The position numbers and the translations under genes are program-made. Shown here piece by piece: positions 33,180 to 44,349 of a stretch of 64,000 nt of DNA. Position 1 is the stretch's first letter, and each line of letters opens with the position of its first letter. The notes beneath the pieces were generated by a model. That model was not told the origin of the DNA. It did no database searches and saw only the letters and a program-made list of their open reading frames with translations. The stretch spans positions 344,156,203-344,220,202 of the forward strand of contig NC_081824.1 in the NCBI RefSeq assembly GCF_030867095.1, read 5' to 3'. The DNA comes from Alligator mississippiensis. Lineage: Eukaryota; Chordata; Crocodylia; Alligatoridae.

Positions 33180-35470
33180 GGATGCAACTAGATCATCCCA
33201 GCCAAGGCTTTGCCTAGCCAGGTCTTAAAAACCTCTAAGGATAGAGATTCCACAACCTCTCTGGGTAACCTGTTCCAGTGTTTTACTACCCTCCTTATGA
33301 GAGTTTTTCCTAATATTTAATTGTAACTTCCTGTGATGTTCACGAGAGCACTTCACCCTTTCTGGCCATTTGAGTGCATCTGTCTCCTTTTGAGTCAACA
33401 GCTTGTCATCCAGTCAGATACCTTGAAGGGTCCCCAGGGATTCTCGTCTGCCATGACTTGTTACTGGTTATTGTTGGGAGCGTGTTTTTAAATCCTGCTT
33501 CTTCTGGTTCCTTCCTTCTGCTCTCTTGCCTGGACTCCCATTTCAGGGCTCCACCTCCCCTACACCCTGCCTTATGCCAACCAGAGATGTTGCTTCTTGG
33601 CTATGGCTGAGACAAAGTCTGCTCACCACAGTAAGGGCTTTAGCCCTTGTATAGTCACAGTCCAGTTCAGATGGCATACCATCCTGGTTCAGGCCTCATG
33701 TCAGCCTGGTTTGGCTTCCTATTCACCCCTGGATGCCTTACTCCCAGGCACTCTCCTTTTCTCTGAATGCCTACTAATAGCCTCAGACTGCTTTCTTCTT
33801 TCTGTCTTCCCAGGCTCAATCTACACTGGCTACATCCCGGATCCACGGTCTTATCAGAGGTAAGAGTCCAGGCTCCACTGTGCCAGCTTTGTCAAAGCAT
33901 TCCCCCTCATGGGTTTGCCACCACTCGCCCCTGTCAGGGCAATCATACACATCTGGCATCTCTGGGCCTTCCAGAAGACTCACTTCCAATCCTTCTCAAA
34001 TGCTGGCTAGTGGGGTTTTTATTCCCCCCTCCAAGGGCTGGCTGGAAAACTGGTGTCAGCACACAGCCACAAAGTGTTCCCAAGCTGGTGTGGCCTCCAT
34101 GCCTTTGATCTTTGGCAGTGTCCTGCCAGCTCTGCATTTCTCTCTGCTCCCAGCTGAAAGATAAGTCCTGGTTTGTGGTGGCGTCCCTGCCACACTAATC
34201 CAAACTTCCCTTCCTGCAACTTGAGACCATTGCTTCTTGTTCTGTCATCTGCCACCACCTCTTTGGAACCACCCTTGAGGTAGTTGAAGGCTGCTGTTAA
34301 ATCCCCCCTCGGTCTTTCCTTCTCCAGACTAAATAAGCCCAGTTCCCACAGCCTCTCCTCAAAAGTCATGTCCCCCAGCCCCCTCACCATTGTTGTTGCC
34401 CTCTGCTGGATTCTCTCCAATTTATCTACATCCTTTCTGTAGAGGGGGCCCAGAACTGGACACAGTATTCCAGATGTGGCCTCAAATGCCAAATAGAAGG
34501 GAGTAATCACTTTCCTTGATCTGCTGGCAACATTTCTTTCAGTGCAACCCAGTATGCCTTTAGCCTCCTATGCAACAAGGGCACACTGTTGGCTCACTCA
34601 GCTTACGGTCCACTGTAACCCTCAGGTCCTTTTCTACAGAACTGTTGCCCAGCCAGTCAGCACCCTGCCTGTACTGATGCATGGAATTATTCCATCCTAA
34701 GTACAGCACTTTGCATTTGTCCTTATTGAATCTCATGATATTTCTTGTTCAATCCTCCAATTTGTCTAGGTCTTTGAATCCTAACCCTACCCTCCAGCAT
34801 GTCTACTGCTCCCCCCAGCTTGGTGTCATCTGCAAACTTGATGAGGGTGCACTCTATGCCATCTTTCTGGTCATTGATTAAGATATTGAGCAAAACCAGC
34901 CCCAGTACTAATTCCTGAGGCACTTCACTTGATACTGGCTGCCAACTAGACATTGAGCCATTGAACCTCTGAGCTTGATGATCAAGCCAGTTTCCTATCC
35001 ACCTTGCAGTCCATTCATCCAACTCATACTTCCTTAGCTTGCCTGCAAGAATGTTGTTGGAGACCACTTCAAAAGCCTTACTATAATCAAAGTATACCAT
35101 ATCCACTGGTCTCTCCGCATCCACAGAGCCAGTCATCTCATCATAGAAGGCAATCAGGTTGGTCAAGCATAACTTGCCCTTCATGAATCCATGCTAACTG
35201 TTCCTTATCACCTTCTTCTCCTCTAAGTGCTTAGAAATACATTTCTTGAGGATCGGCTCCATGACTTTTCCAGTGAATGAGGTGAGGCTGACTGGTCTGT
35301 AGTTCCCTGGATCTTCTTTCTTCCCTTTCTTATATATGGGCACTATATCTGCCCTTTTTCTGAGGCCTCTAAGGCCCCTATCATCTGAGGCCTCTCCTGA
35401 TCACTATGAGTTTTCAAAGATGATAGCCAGTGGCTCTGCAATTACATTGGCCAATTCTCTCAGTCATTTA
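33180..35470 (-). repeat. Older CR1, split by a solo-LTR-like insert
   Basis: The 3' part lies at 33,180-33,323 (AGAGATTCCACAACCTCTCT), then after the insert the coding part resumes at 34,200. Protein traces on the - strand include TFEERLWELGLFSLEKERPR, QLEFC-like remnants, KFADDTKLGGAV near 34,815, YFDYSKAFEVVSN near 35,085 and LTNLIAFYDEMT near 35,150. Similarity fades at about 35,470. Many frame breaks; older than the CR1 at 19.4 kb. Confidence 0.8.
33324..34194. repeat. Solo-LTR-like insertion in a CR1 (fossil)
   Basis: CR1 similarity stops at 33,323 and resumes at 34,195. The 871-base insert starts TGTAACTTCCTG and ends CCCTGCCACA, thus TGT...ACA in either direction, and is flanked by TTAAT (33,319-33,323) and CTAAT (34,195-34,199), a 5-bp duplication with one change. 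These are the marks of a solo LTR. No gene inside; orientation not settled. Confidence 0.5.
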
Positions 35471-35573
35471 TGTATGGAGAGACTAAATAACCCTTCCCTC
35501 AGTCATCCTGTCCTGCCCCATGGACCCCTTGCCCCATAGAGTCAATCCTGATGCAGTCCAGCCCTGCTCCTGT

Positions 35574-35742
35574 TGCTGTCGGCAGGAAGGGAGGAGAATG
35601 AGCTGTGGGCTGGGTTTGCCTGGCTTGAGTTGGACTGGGGGCTTGGAGCCCCCTGCCTTGTGGTCCCACCCCCCCACCCTCCAGCTCAGGCCAGGCAAAC
35701 CCCAGCCTGCAGCTCACTCCCCCTCCCTTCTTGCAGACAGCA
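35574..35742. repeat. GC-rich fold-back, arms of about 67 bp
   Basis: The arm at 35,574-35,640 (TGCTGTCGGCAGGAAGGGAG at its start, GTTTGCCTGGC inside) is matched by the reverse complement of 35,675-35,742 at roughly 85% by eye. Possibly the core of a non-autonomous transposon, but the outer ends are not clear. Short overlapping open frames on both strands here are by-products. Confidence 0.7.
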
Positions 35743-35885
35743 CTGGAGCTGGGGGGGTTGGGGGTGAGGCCAGGGGAGAGAGGCTGCAGGCAGACTTGTC
35801 AGCTTGGCCAGCTCCGAAGTAGAGCTCAATTTTCTTCCCTCCCCCCTGCATTAAAGGGACCTCTGTTGGGTCTGGTGGGTTGCTG

Positions 35886-35921
35886 TAACTCATGGCACTT
35901 TATGTAAAGTGCCATGAGTTA
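35886..35921. repeat. Perfect 36-bp palindrome
   Basis: TAACTCATGGCACTTTA is followed after two bases (TG) by its exact reverse complement TAAAGTGCCATGAGTTA. Such a hairpin without a mismatch, in otherwise diverged DNA, suggests a recent origin or a junction of two inverted transposon ends. Confidence 0.92.
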
Positions 35922-37937
35922 GAGCACATCTGTCAGTGTCCTAGAAGAACCCCCAGCTTAGTCAAAGCTGTTATGTGTGGGCACTTTGCCATTTCTTTTC
36001 TGTCTTGCCGTAATGACTGTAAGCCATTTGAGACTGAATCCATCATATGTCTGTACATAATGACTACCCCATTGTGCAGTAGTGACTACCCCATTGTCTA
36101 AGTATCAGTAAAATAAATTGCAGTGTCCTGCACAAAGCAGCCCCAAATCTGTAGCTTTTCAAAAGAGATCTTGCTGTAATATATCCATGGCTAGTCTTGC
36201 TTTCATGGCTTTCTAATCCAAGTGACTATTCTATTTTTCCCATCCCTTAGATGATATACCCTGGTAGCTAGTTCTTACTGCAAAGCTCCCTGTGTTATTC
36301 AAGTCACAGTCTGAAATTGCTATCACTAAAGGCTGATCAGAAAAGGGAAGTCTGTTTCATGAAAAAAATTGAAAGAAATAGGGAACTTATTGTTTCTGCA
36401 GAATATTTCATGACATTTTTTGTTTTGAAGGGAGAACTTTCAAAACAAACCTTTTCTGAACTTTTTTCTAGTGTTTTTTAAAATTGTGTTTTGATGGGAA
36501 AATATTATTTTCTTTAATTCCTCCTTTTCTCAGTAGTACTATGTGTGTAGTGTGTGATGTGTGCATGCAGAACAGAAAGCATAGGATTTTTTCCAATTAT
36601 AGAATAAAAATTTATTAGAAAAATTCTTAAATGTAAAGGGGATGAGAGGGGAGGGAATGACCAGAATGAAAGCTGTCCTGAAAATAAATATTGTGGCCAA
36701 AATGTCATATTTCATCTGAAAAAGCACTGGCAACTATGTAACTGTTAGGACTTTCTCATTTTATTCATAATTGCCTTTTTAAATGAGCTGAAAGTCTAAC
36801 AAAAAGGAAAATGGCTATTTAGTTTCTCCATACATAAACGATTAGCCTAGTATTTATGTGGGGAAGTGCTGTTTCAATTTTAGCTATTATTATAATAGTT
36901 GAAATGCCATGTGTGGAGGGACATGGACAAGAAGTCATCCAGAAGGAACTTCAAATGCATTCCCTCCAGCAGCATACTAGATCCTTTCTGCAAGACCTAG
37001 GAATTAGTCAGAAATGTCAAAAATCAAAACTGGTGTTGTGCTATGTCTTCTCAGTAGACGTAGCTAGATGCTGCCTGGTGCAGAATGGTCCTGTTCATCT
37101 CAGGACAAAACTCCCATGGCAAGCAGTACTTGGTGACCTTCAACACTGCCCCAAAATTTTGGACTGTCCTGGAAAAATTTGAGACAGTTGTCATTGTATT
37201 TCTTTCTGTCTCTGCTTCCATTAATCTTCCTCACTCTTAATGCTCAAATATATAAATATATTTTACTTCCTTTTCTCTCTCTCCTTGTTTCAGACTTGCT
37301 TTCTGTCTTTTGTGGAGAGGTATGCACAATTCCTCCTTTTACTCTAAGGATGTGTCTGTCTTTCTCTTCATGGTTTTCTTCTCATGCTGGAACAAATTCA
37401 AACTTGATAGAATCCCAAGATATCTCTCCTCCATTTACTTTCCCCAAAAGGAAATGCATTTTCTCTGCCTCCCTAGTCTATCCTATCCACTTCTGGCTCC
37501 ATCCTTTGTATGGAGCATTGACCATGTATAAACAAAAACTGGCAAAACCTCCTAAATAAAGGAGATTTGTCTCACCTGTAGGACCTGCCTGAAGCAGAAA
37601 AACACACTGTGAGAGCGTATGAATGCTTTATAACTAGCTACACGTCAAACACAATCTAACCCTCAGCAAAACAGCGACTCTCTTATTTAACTTCATTTCA
37701 ATACAGAGAAGACACATGTAGGACTCAGTGGGCCTGACTCTTCTCTGCTTTGCCCCTTTTTTAGTAAATGACATTTTTCCGATCTGTGTGTAGCATTGAT
37801 GTAATATACTGCCAAATCAGAGGGATGGCTTTTCATGCTTGCTTTGCCTAGATATAAAAGAGTGCACAAGGTGCAAGACAGTAGGGAACTGGACACAGGA
37901 GTCCAGCATTATTTGGAAATCCCAGTATACCTATACT
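35922..37937. other. Intergenic, old LINE scrap at one end
   Basis: About 35,990-36,125 (GACTGTAAGCCATTTGAGAC, GTCTGTACATAATG, AATAAATTG) resembles the 3' end of an old L2-type LINE. The remainder holds no recognisable gene; a 108-codon frame at 36,856-37,182 and a 126-codon frame at 37,179-37,559 have no known motif. Confidence 0.35.
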
Positions 37938-37945
37938 CTGCAGAT

Positions 37946-38196
37946 CATTGGTGCTGTGTACGGGGTGCACGCGGGTGCATGTGCACCCACTGAGATCGGC
38001 GGTACATCCCTTGTGAAAAGTGCCGCCAGTGGTGCCGGCGGCACCTGTGGGCGGTCAGCGCTCACCACCCCCCAACCCCCGCTGACGACACTGCTGCGGC
38101 CGCCTGCAGGAGCTACCCACTTGGCCTGCCCCCGCCACCGCCACCTACGGGCAGTTGCCGTGTCTGCCCAGCCTCTGGGGGCACGCGTCATTCATG
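37946..38196. mobile_element. hAT-type MITE, CATAGGCGAC family, copy 2
   Basis: Left end CATTGGTGCTGTGTACGGGG followed by GTGCACGCGGGTGCATGTGC; the right end reads inward as CATGAATGACGCGTGCC. The 8-bp duplication CTGCAGAT is perfect (37,938-37,945 and 38,197-38,204). The interior is GC- and CpG-rich. Confidence 0.88.
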
Positions 38197-38204
38197 CTGC
38201 AGAT

Positions 38205-39738
38205 TCTACCCATGTCTCGGTCTTACACTGCAGGGCACATTAATAAAAAGGAAGCAACTTTCACCATTGCATCTATCTCAGCCAAATTGTCTCCTTATTG
38301 TTCAGTTAGTCACTACAGTCTGTTCTTATTCAGAAATTTTGGATGTTGAAATGCTGCTTTGGCTAGGTGTATACCAGCCTATTGACAAAGAATTCTTTTG
38401 CTGCTCATCACCTCAACAGAATTGCATGCGTGAGTAGCTGTGGGCAAGGAAATTATTAACCCAATTCACAGGCCCCCTCTTCCTCAAAGCGCATGAAGCT
38501 CAGGACCTCCAGGTAGGAATTTCATTTGTAGGGTAAAAGTAGAGCTCATTAAATTGGCTTGATGCTGATACATCTATTGGCAATGCTGTATTCTCAGCTA
38601 ACACCTATTAAATGAAACATACAGAAGGAGAAAAAGAATTCTGGTTTAAAGGAAAAGACTATGTTAATTTCCCATGTGTTATTTTTATCTATTTTAAAAT
38701 ATACATAGTCTCCCTTCTCTCACTATAATTACCATTTTGAGTGTTAAATGTGGTTATACTGAAGTTTTTTAAAACTGATGCTTCATTTTATTGAGCTAAT
38801 TAATTATATCCCTAACCTTGAGCACATGAGTAACCTTATTACATGGAATGGACTATTCAAGTGCCTAAAATTAAGTAGTGCTCAAGTACTTTGCTATATT
38901 GGGGCCCTACATATCTGGCAGAATAAGAAGGCCTGAGGTTAGCAAAAGTATAACTCTAGTCTGAAGGAGAAAAAAGTATAAATAGTGTGTCTTGTTTACT
39001 GAGCAGGAAAACCTGAAAAGAATTAGACCTACTAGTTTTGGAAATGTCTCTACAAAATACATGATTTGAACCAGAAATCTGATGAATTGATAAAAGTATA
39101 CCATCAATGGTATACTAGGTACGCACATAATGGTTTTATACTTTTTAAATTAATTCAGTAATGAATTGAACATTGAATCCAGAATGTACTTTTTATAAAA
39201 CTCTTGTTCCTGTAGATGAGTTTGGTTCAAAACCTTCAATAAAGATGACAAGAACACTATGCCCACTTTCTTTACATTACTGGGCCTGGTTCATTACTGT
39301 GTCACTCCCTTTTCATGCTGGTGAGACTTCACTCCAATGACCTGAATGATATTACACCATTAAAAAACTAATAAACCCTGGGATTCTTCTCACTAGTAAA
39401 TCCAACCTCATCCTGTTGCCAAAAAAATCTCTTATCTGAATGAAAAGGTTTAACAGATATAGTTTAGTCTTTAGCTCCAAAAAATGGTGGACTGAGAAGC
39501 CTCAACATAGCTGATTCATACTGGTACATACTGGAAGAGAAGCCTGTACATAATCCGAAGGGGTTTCTCATCAAAAGAAGTCAGAGTTATCTGTGACCTT
39601 GACTCCTTTTCTCTCTCTTCTGATGAAAGCCTGTGAGGAATACTTCATCTCACTGCTATCGGAAACCCCTTAATTTTAATCATACAATATCTGATCTCTG
39701 CTGATATCCCAAACTCTTTTAAACCAAGCTAATTATGG
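38205..39738. other. Intergenic, no gene recognised
   Basis: AT-rich; near 38,850-38,900 a GTGCTCAAGTACTTTGCTAT stretch followed by GGGGCCC recalls an ancient amniote repeat. No gene. Confidence 0.4.
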
Positions 39739-39746
39739 CACTATGA

Positions 39747-39996
39747 CATGGGCAACTGGTGCCTCCCAAGTCTGGGGGGGCACCAGATTGCCAATGGGGG
39801 GGAGTCCCCCAGAAGCTGATCACTGACTGGGGTAGAGGCAGGATGTCCCCCAGAGGCCAACCACCAAGCTAGCAGTGAAACCGGAAGTGCACTTCTGCCA
39901 GCACTTCCGGTTTCATGGCTGGCACTTCCAAGGAGTGCACAGCTGATCTCAGAGGGTGCATGTGCACCCGCGTGCACCCCCTACACATTGCCAATG
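39747..39996. mobile_element. hAT-type MITE, CATAGGCGAC family, copy 3
   Basis: Left end CATGGGCAACTGGTGCCTCC; the right end reads inward as CATTGGCAATGTGTAGGGGG. Flanks CACTATGA (39,739-39,746) and CACTACGA (39,997-40,004) are an 8-bp duplication with one mismatch. Orientation is opposite to copy 2 (37,946-38,196). Confidence 0.87.
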
Positions 39997-40167
39997 CACT
40001 ACGATAATTATGGTGCAGCAAAAATGGAGGGCACATTAACAAAAAGGAAACAACTTTCACTTTTGCATCTGTCTCAACCAAATTTTCTCCTTATTCTTTA
40101 TCTAATCTTAAAACAATGAATACAGAGGTGAATAAACTATGCTGAGGCTTCTCAGTCCACCATTTGT

Positions 40168-40300
40168 AGATTCATAGATTGCTAAGGGCTGGAAGGGACC
40201 TCACAGATCATCGGGTCTAATTCCTAGACTGCCCCCCCCCCCCCCCCCCCCCAGTCTAGGCAGGAAGATAACTGGAGTTAGGTCACCATTGATTCGGGGG
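40168..40300 (-). repeat. CR1 3'-end fragment with (C)n tract
   Basis: ATTCATAGATTGCTAAGGGC with TGGAAGGGACCTCACAGATC is a CR1 3' end on the - strand. A pure C run at 40,232-40,252 lies inside it, in the place where CR1 normally has GACCCCCTGC. Confidence 0.7.
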
Positions 40301-41519
40301 TTTGGCAGGGGGGAGTTGGTCATTTGCTTTGCATCCTCAAGTGCAATATATTGCTGCTTTATCTTTTTAAACTGACAAAATCATGCTAATCTCTTTTTTT
40401 CCGTTCTTCTAAGAGAAGGCAGATGCTGCTCCTTTCTGTCTGTTCTGACATGTGGAGTCCCACAAGGAAAATCCTGTCATCATATTTGTTTAGTGTCTAT
40501 GTACAACCATTGAGGGACATAGGGAGACAACATGGTCTGCAGTGCCAGTAGCATCTCAATGATATGCAGCTCTTCTGTGCATTCTGCATAGACAGTGTGG
40601 CCTTCCAATTATCTTGATTCATGGTGGAGCCAATTAAAGAACAGATGGCTCAAACGGACCAGGAAGATTGGAAAAGGGAAATTCTTTGAGGAGCAGGCTT
40701 CCTCTTCAGTCAAGCATATCTTCTCTCTGGCTAGCTTTTTATTCTATTACCTAACATGGCAGTTGCACTCTTCTATCACATCATGGATAATTCAGGCCAC
40801 CTGTCAGTTTAAGGTAACCCAAGAAATAGTATTAGCAACAGCAGGCTCAAACATTCTCTCAACGGTGATCAGGAGACATTTATCTTTGTCATCTTCAGAC
40901 CTCACTGTAAAGCATCCCTGTGCCCCAAAAGCTAAAATAGAATAAACCTGTCAGAACACTCCCAGGTAGAACTTACATATTGGATCAGAGGAGGATAAAA
41001 AATTGCCTGTTCCATTTGAACAGATCAAGTCTTTTCTATAACTTGGGGACATGCCATCATATACATACTTTAGAAATGCTATACAAGGGGTTCTTATTTC
41101 AACCAAAGATTTCTATGCTAAACTTACCACAGGAGACAAAAAAAACAGGATCTGATCTGAATGTTACTCTCCTTCCAAATGAACAGGGTAGATATAATCC
41201 TCCAGGCTGTCACAATCAGAAATATTTTTCCAAACACAAGTAAGTCCTAGTGTAAAAGAGAGTTTTCTATTTTTAAAACCCCCTGACTTTCTCAGATGCT
41301 TCTTTTTTGTTTCATGTTTCTTTTCTTTTCTTTTCTTTTCACTTAGGATGTCTCATCCAATAGCCCTGTCATGGACAAGCTAGGAACCTGAAATGGTTTC
41401 CAGAAATGAATCTCTAGTGACTTCATTAATTCCTACAGAGCAGTGACTAACCTGAAGTATTTTACACGTGGCAATTCCACATACTTATTTCCATGCTCTT
41501 AAAAGACTATAGCAGCAAA
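40301..41519. other. Intergenic with (TTTTC)n
   Basis: A TTTTC microsatellite lies at 41,317-41,341. A 116-codon frame at 40,595-40,945 has no motif I recognise. Confidence 0.4.
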
Positions 41520-41683
41520 GGGTGCCTATACATGTGCACAGGGGTGGAAGGGAGGGCATTTCAGAACAGTTCCCAGAGAGCAGCTCTAATTAAAACTCCA
41601 CAGCAGCATGTGTATTAAGCCCCTGTGTATGTGACACCGCAGCAATGAGTGCTGTAATTAGAATGTGGAGCAGACTTGATTAC
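41520..41683. mobile_element. MITE of the GGGTGCCTATACATG group, left part
   Basis: Left end GGGTGCCTATACATGTGC, then AGAGCAGCTCTAATTAAAAC as in the copies at 6250 and 31,872. The right end is missing because a different GC-rich sequence begins at about 41,684. Confidence 0.6.
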
Positions 41684-42035
41684 CGTATTTTCGCGCATAT
41701 ATCCCGCGGGGTATACGCAATTTTACAAGAAAAAAATGGATGGGTGCGGGCTATGCAGTGGTGCAGGCTATCGGCGGACTTTTTTTCCCTGCGGGGGGCC
41801 AGGGCTGGGGCGAGCTGTGCCACCACTGCCGCAGGGGCCGGGGCTGGCTGCACCGCCGCAGGGGGCCGGGGCCAGGGCCAGGGTGGGCCGGGATGTGCCG
41901 CCACTGCTGCTGTGGGGGCCACCGCCGCCGCCACGGGGGCCAGGGCAGGCTGCACCAGGCTGTGCTGCCACTGCCACTGCCACTGCTGCGGGGTCTGAGG
42001 CGGGCTGCACTGCCTCCCCGCTGGGGCCTCTTGGT
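41684..42035. mobile_element. GC-rich MITE-like element, one end seen
   Basis: Begins after a TA with CCGTATTTTCGCGCATATAT and a GGGTATACGC-like block, typical of an abundant short DNA transposon end, then runs into CpG-rich sequence with repeated CCACTGCCGC motifs. No matching right end was found, so it is probably truncated. The four long overlapping frames (up to 147 codons) on both strands are GC-driven artefacts. Confidence 0.5.
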
Positions 42036-42230
42036 AGTGAAGCACTGTAGTAAAGAGTTTTTCCTCATATCCAACCTAAGCTTCTCTTACTGTAACTTGA
42101 AACCATTGCTCCTTGTTCTCTCATCTGCCACCGCTGTGAACAGTCTAGCTCCATCCTCTCTGGAACCCCCTTCAGGTACTTGAAAGTTACTCTCAAATCC
42201 TGCCTCAGGCTTCTCTTCTCCAGACTAAAT

Positions 42231-43228
42231 GGCCACATCTACACATGCATTAATGCACTTCAGTTAACGTGGATTAATTCTAGTATCTCTGGGCATTTTT
42301 ACACGTGCATATGCTGCAGAGCCAGGTGCTTTGAAAAGTGCTAGGCGCTGCCATGCACATACTTGTATAAATGCTGAAATGGGCACCAGTGCACAGAAAA
42401 TGGCAGCCATGCACTTTTGAGCTAAAACACATCAAAGGTGTTTCAGTTCAAAAGCTCACTGCTGCCATTTTCTCCTCAGTGACGTGAATTCACCACTTTA
42501 TACAACTGCAAGTGACGAAGTGTGGTGCATGTCAGCTTGTGTGCGACACACATCCCCAGCATGTCACAGTGAGAAAAAGTATGTGTATAAATCCCCTCCA
42601 TGGTGAGGTACTAGGAAAATGTGCATTAGCCTGGCTTAATGCACAGTCACTAAAGAGCATGGTTTTTAAGTGATGCTTAATGTTCACTTTGCTCTTTACC
42701 ATCCATCCTGGAGGTCACTGATCCAGAGCAAAGCACTGGCCTTTGAGCAGCGGCGCACGGCAGAAGCAGTGAGGAAGCACGTGGCCAGGAAAATGAGGAC
42801 CTGTCGTGTCCAGTCCTCGTTGCTCTCCTGCCCCTGCTGCAGCAGATTGTTGAGTGCAAAGATTGGGCTTATAAATCACCTGTGTACCCGGTGACCCTAG
42901 CCTCTACCCCACCCTTCACTTTTTCCTCTCTCTTCTTTCTCCTTTTTTCCTCTCTTTCCTTTTCTCCCTCCCCTTTTCTTTCCTGCTTCCTTTCTCTCTC
43001 CCCCCACCCCAATGTGGTCATCTTCGCTTGCCAAGGACGAATCAACATAATGTGCATTAGCCTATTTTAATGTGCATTAACTAAATAGCATGCTTTTTTT
43101 CAGTGCATTAAAATAGGCTAAGCGATATGCATCTTTAAATGTATATTAAAAGTGCATTTCAAGACGGAAATGCACATCTGCACCTGCCCAAGCACACCTG
43201 GGCATAATGGGCAGGGATAGATGTGTCC
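42231..43228. mobile_element. MITE with 3-bp target duplication, inside CR1
   Basis: Left end GGCCACATCTACACATGC; the right end reads inward as GGACACATCTATCCCTGC. Comparison with the uninterrupted CR1 at 34,320 (CCAGACTAAATAAGCCCAG) shows that AAT was duplicated (42,228-42,230 and 43,229-43,231). The 998 bases include a LINE 3' end (42,721-43,050) bracketed by two copies of an AATGTGCATTAGCCT block, so the MITE itself was later hit by a LINE. Confidence 0.8.
42721..43050 (+). mobile_element. Non-CR1 LINE 3' end (zinc-knuckle type)
   Basis: The frame ending at 42,894 carries KHVARKMRTCRVQ and CPCCSRLLSAKIGLINHL, a CxxC...SRIGLxSH-like C-terminus known from a LINE group present in reptiles. 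A 3' untranslated part rich in CTTTCTC follows and ends near GACGAATCAACAT. The same 3' part recurs at 44,087-44,290 and ends at a TATC repeat. It may belong to the same family as the RT remnant at 30,175-30,705. Confidence 0.6.
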
Positions 43229-43374
43229 AATAAGCCCAGTTCCCTCAGCCTCATGTAAGAGACTCCCTCCCTTCGTCGGTTCAAGAGGCGGGGTCAGGGA
43301 CCTGGAGCAGGCAGGGTCGTGGTGTCCCTCCCGCCGGGCAGAGGGTGGGCTCGGCGCTGCCCCCGCCCCGTGGC

Positions 43375-43382
43375 ACATAAAG
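43375..43382 (+). promoter_or_regulatory. TATA-like element of NMS
   Basis: ACATAAAG lies about 70 bases before the start codon, so transcription could begin near 43,405-43,410 with a 5' untranslated part of about 40 bases. The match to TATAAA is imperfect; placement rests on position only. Confidence 0.4.
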
Positions 43383-43446
43383 ATGCCTTGCCCGGCGCCG
43401 GCCCGGCACACGCGTCCGCTGCCCAACTCTCTGACCCGGCTGGGAC

Positions 43447-43525
43447 ATGCCCCCGCCCCGCCGCCCGCCCGCGCTGCGCTGGCTCCTCGCCGCCTGCTGC
43501 CTGTGCGCCGCGCCGCGCGCCTCAG
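43447..43525 (+). CDS. NMS: NMS exon 1: signal peptide
   Basis: Starts at the first ATG after the TATA-like site. Residues 1-26 have a basic start (RRPPALR), a hydrophobic core (WLLAACCLCAA) and a small-residue end (PRAS). The donor is CTCAG|GTAAGC, splitting a glycine codon (phase 1). Confidence 0.9.
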
Positions 43526-44291
43526 GTAAGCGCCGCCGCCTCGCCCCGCCCCGCCCCGCCCCCTCCCCCTCCCCGCGCCCCGCGCTCAGCGCTTCTGCTC
43601 TCTCTCGCAGGCTTGCCGCAGCCTGGCGCCCGCCACCGCCACGCCTCGGACCTGCCTGACAGCCAGGTAGGAAGGAGCCGTGCCTGGCCCGCCCGGCTCC
43701 CTGCTAACTACATCTCCGCTCCCTTATAGCCGTGTCTGTGTCTCTAGCCATGCCTAGAAAGGGGCTGGAGACAGGTGCATAGATAGGTCTATAGATCAAA
43801 AGTCTAGAAGGACAGATAGGTCTGTATATTTTTATATGGATATAAATGGTCTATAGATATTTTAATAAATAGGTAGATCTATATAGATCTACATCTATAT
43901 AGACATGTATAAATTCTATATATAAGGTCTAGATAGATCTCTATATATCTAGAAGTTCTATGTAGATAGCTTTATATATAGTCTATATGGATAGATCTAG
44001 ATATATCTCTATATATAAGGTCTATATGGATGGATAGATCTAGATCTATCTATCTATCTAAGGTCTATATAGATATATCTGAAGATTGTTCAGGGCAAAG
44101 ATTGGGCTTATAAATCACCTGCGTACCCACAAGACTTAGCCTCCATCCCCCTTTTCTCTCTTTCCTCTCTCTTTTTTTCTCCTTTTTCCTCTCTTTCTCC
44201 CTCTTTTCTCCCTCCCTTTTTCTTTCCCACTTCCTTTCTCTCTTCTCCCCCACTGGATGCAGTCATCTTCATTTCCAAAGGATGAGCAACA

Positions 44292-44349
<58 letters not shown>

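Larger units (their letters stand above)
42036..43262 (-). repeat. Old CR1 fragment split by a MITE, just upstream of NMS
   Basis: CR1 similarity runs from about 42,050 (TTTTTCCTCATATCCAACCT) to 42,230 (CTTCTCCAGACTAAAT) and resumes at 43,229 with AATAAGCCCAGTTCCCTCAG, giving an exact join if 42,231-43,228 is removed. The right-hand piece ends only about 110 bases before the TATA-like site of NMS. Confidence 0.8.
43270..43680. promoter_or_regulatory. CpG-rich promoter segment of NMS
   Basis: CpG density and GC content rise sharply here, covering the upstream flank, exon 1, intron 1 and exon 2 of NMS, then fall abruptly beyond 43,740. This is the pattern of a vertebrate CpG-island promoter. 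Confidence 0.65.

Noticed and set aside
36856-37559. Two frames of 108 and 126 codons
   Set aside because: No recognisable domain, signal or splice context, and no homologue I can name.
41645-42183. Several overlapping 100-147 codon frames on both strands
   Set aside because: They come from a CpG-rich transposon core plus CR1 sequence; composition is Ala/Gly/Pro/Arg-rich with no conserved motif.
43319-43729. 136-codon frame over the NMS first exons
   Set aside because: Out of phase with NMS and only open because of the GC-rich promoter segment; NMS exon 1 uses the ATG at 43,447.
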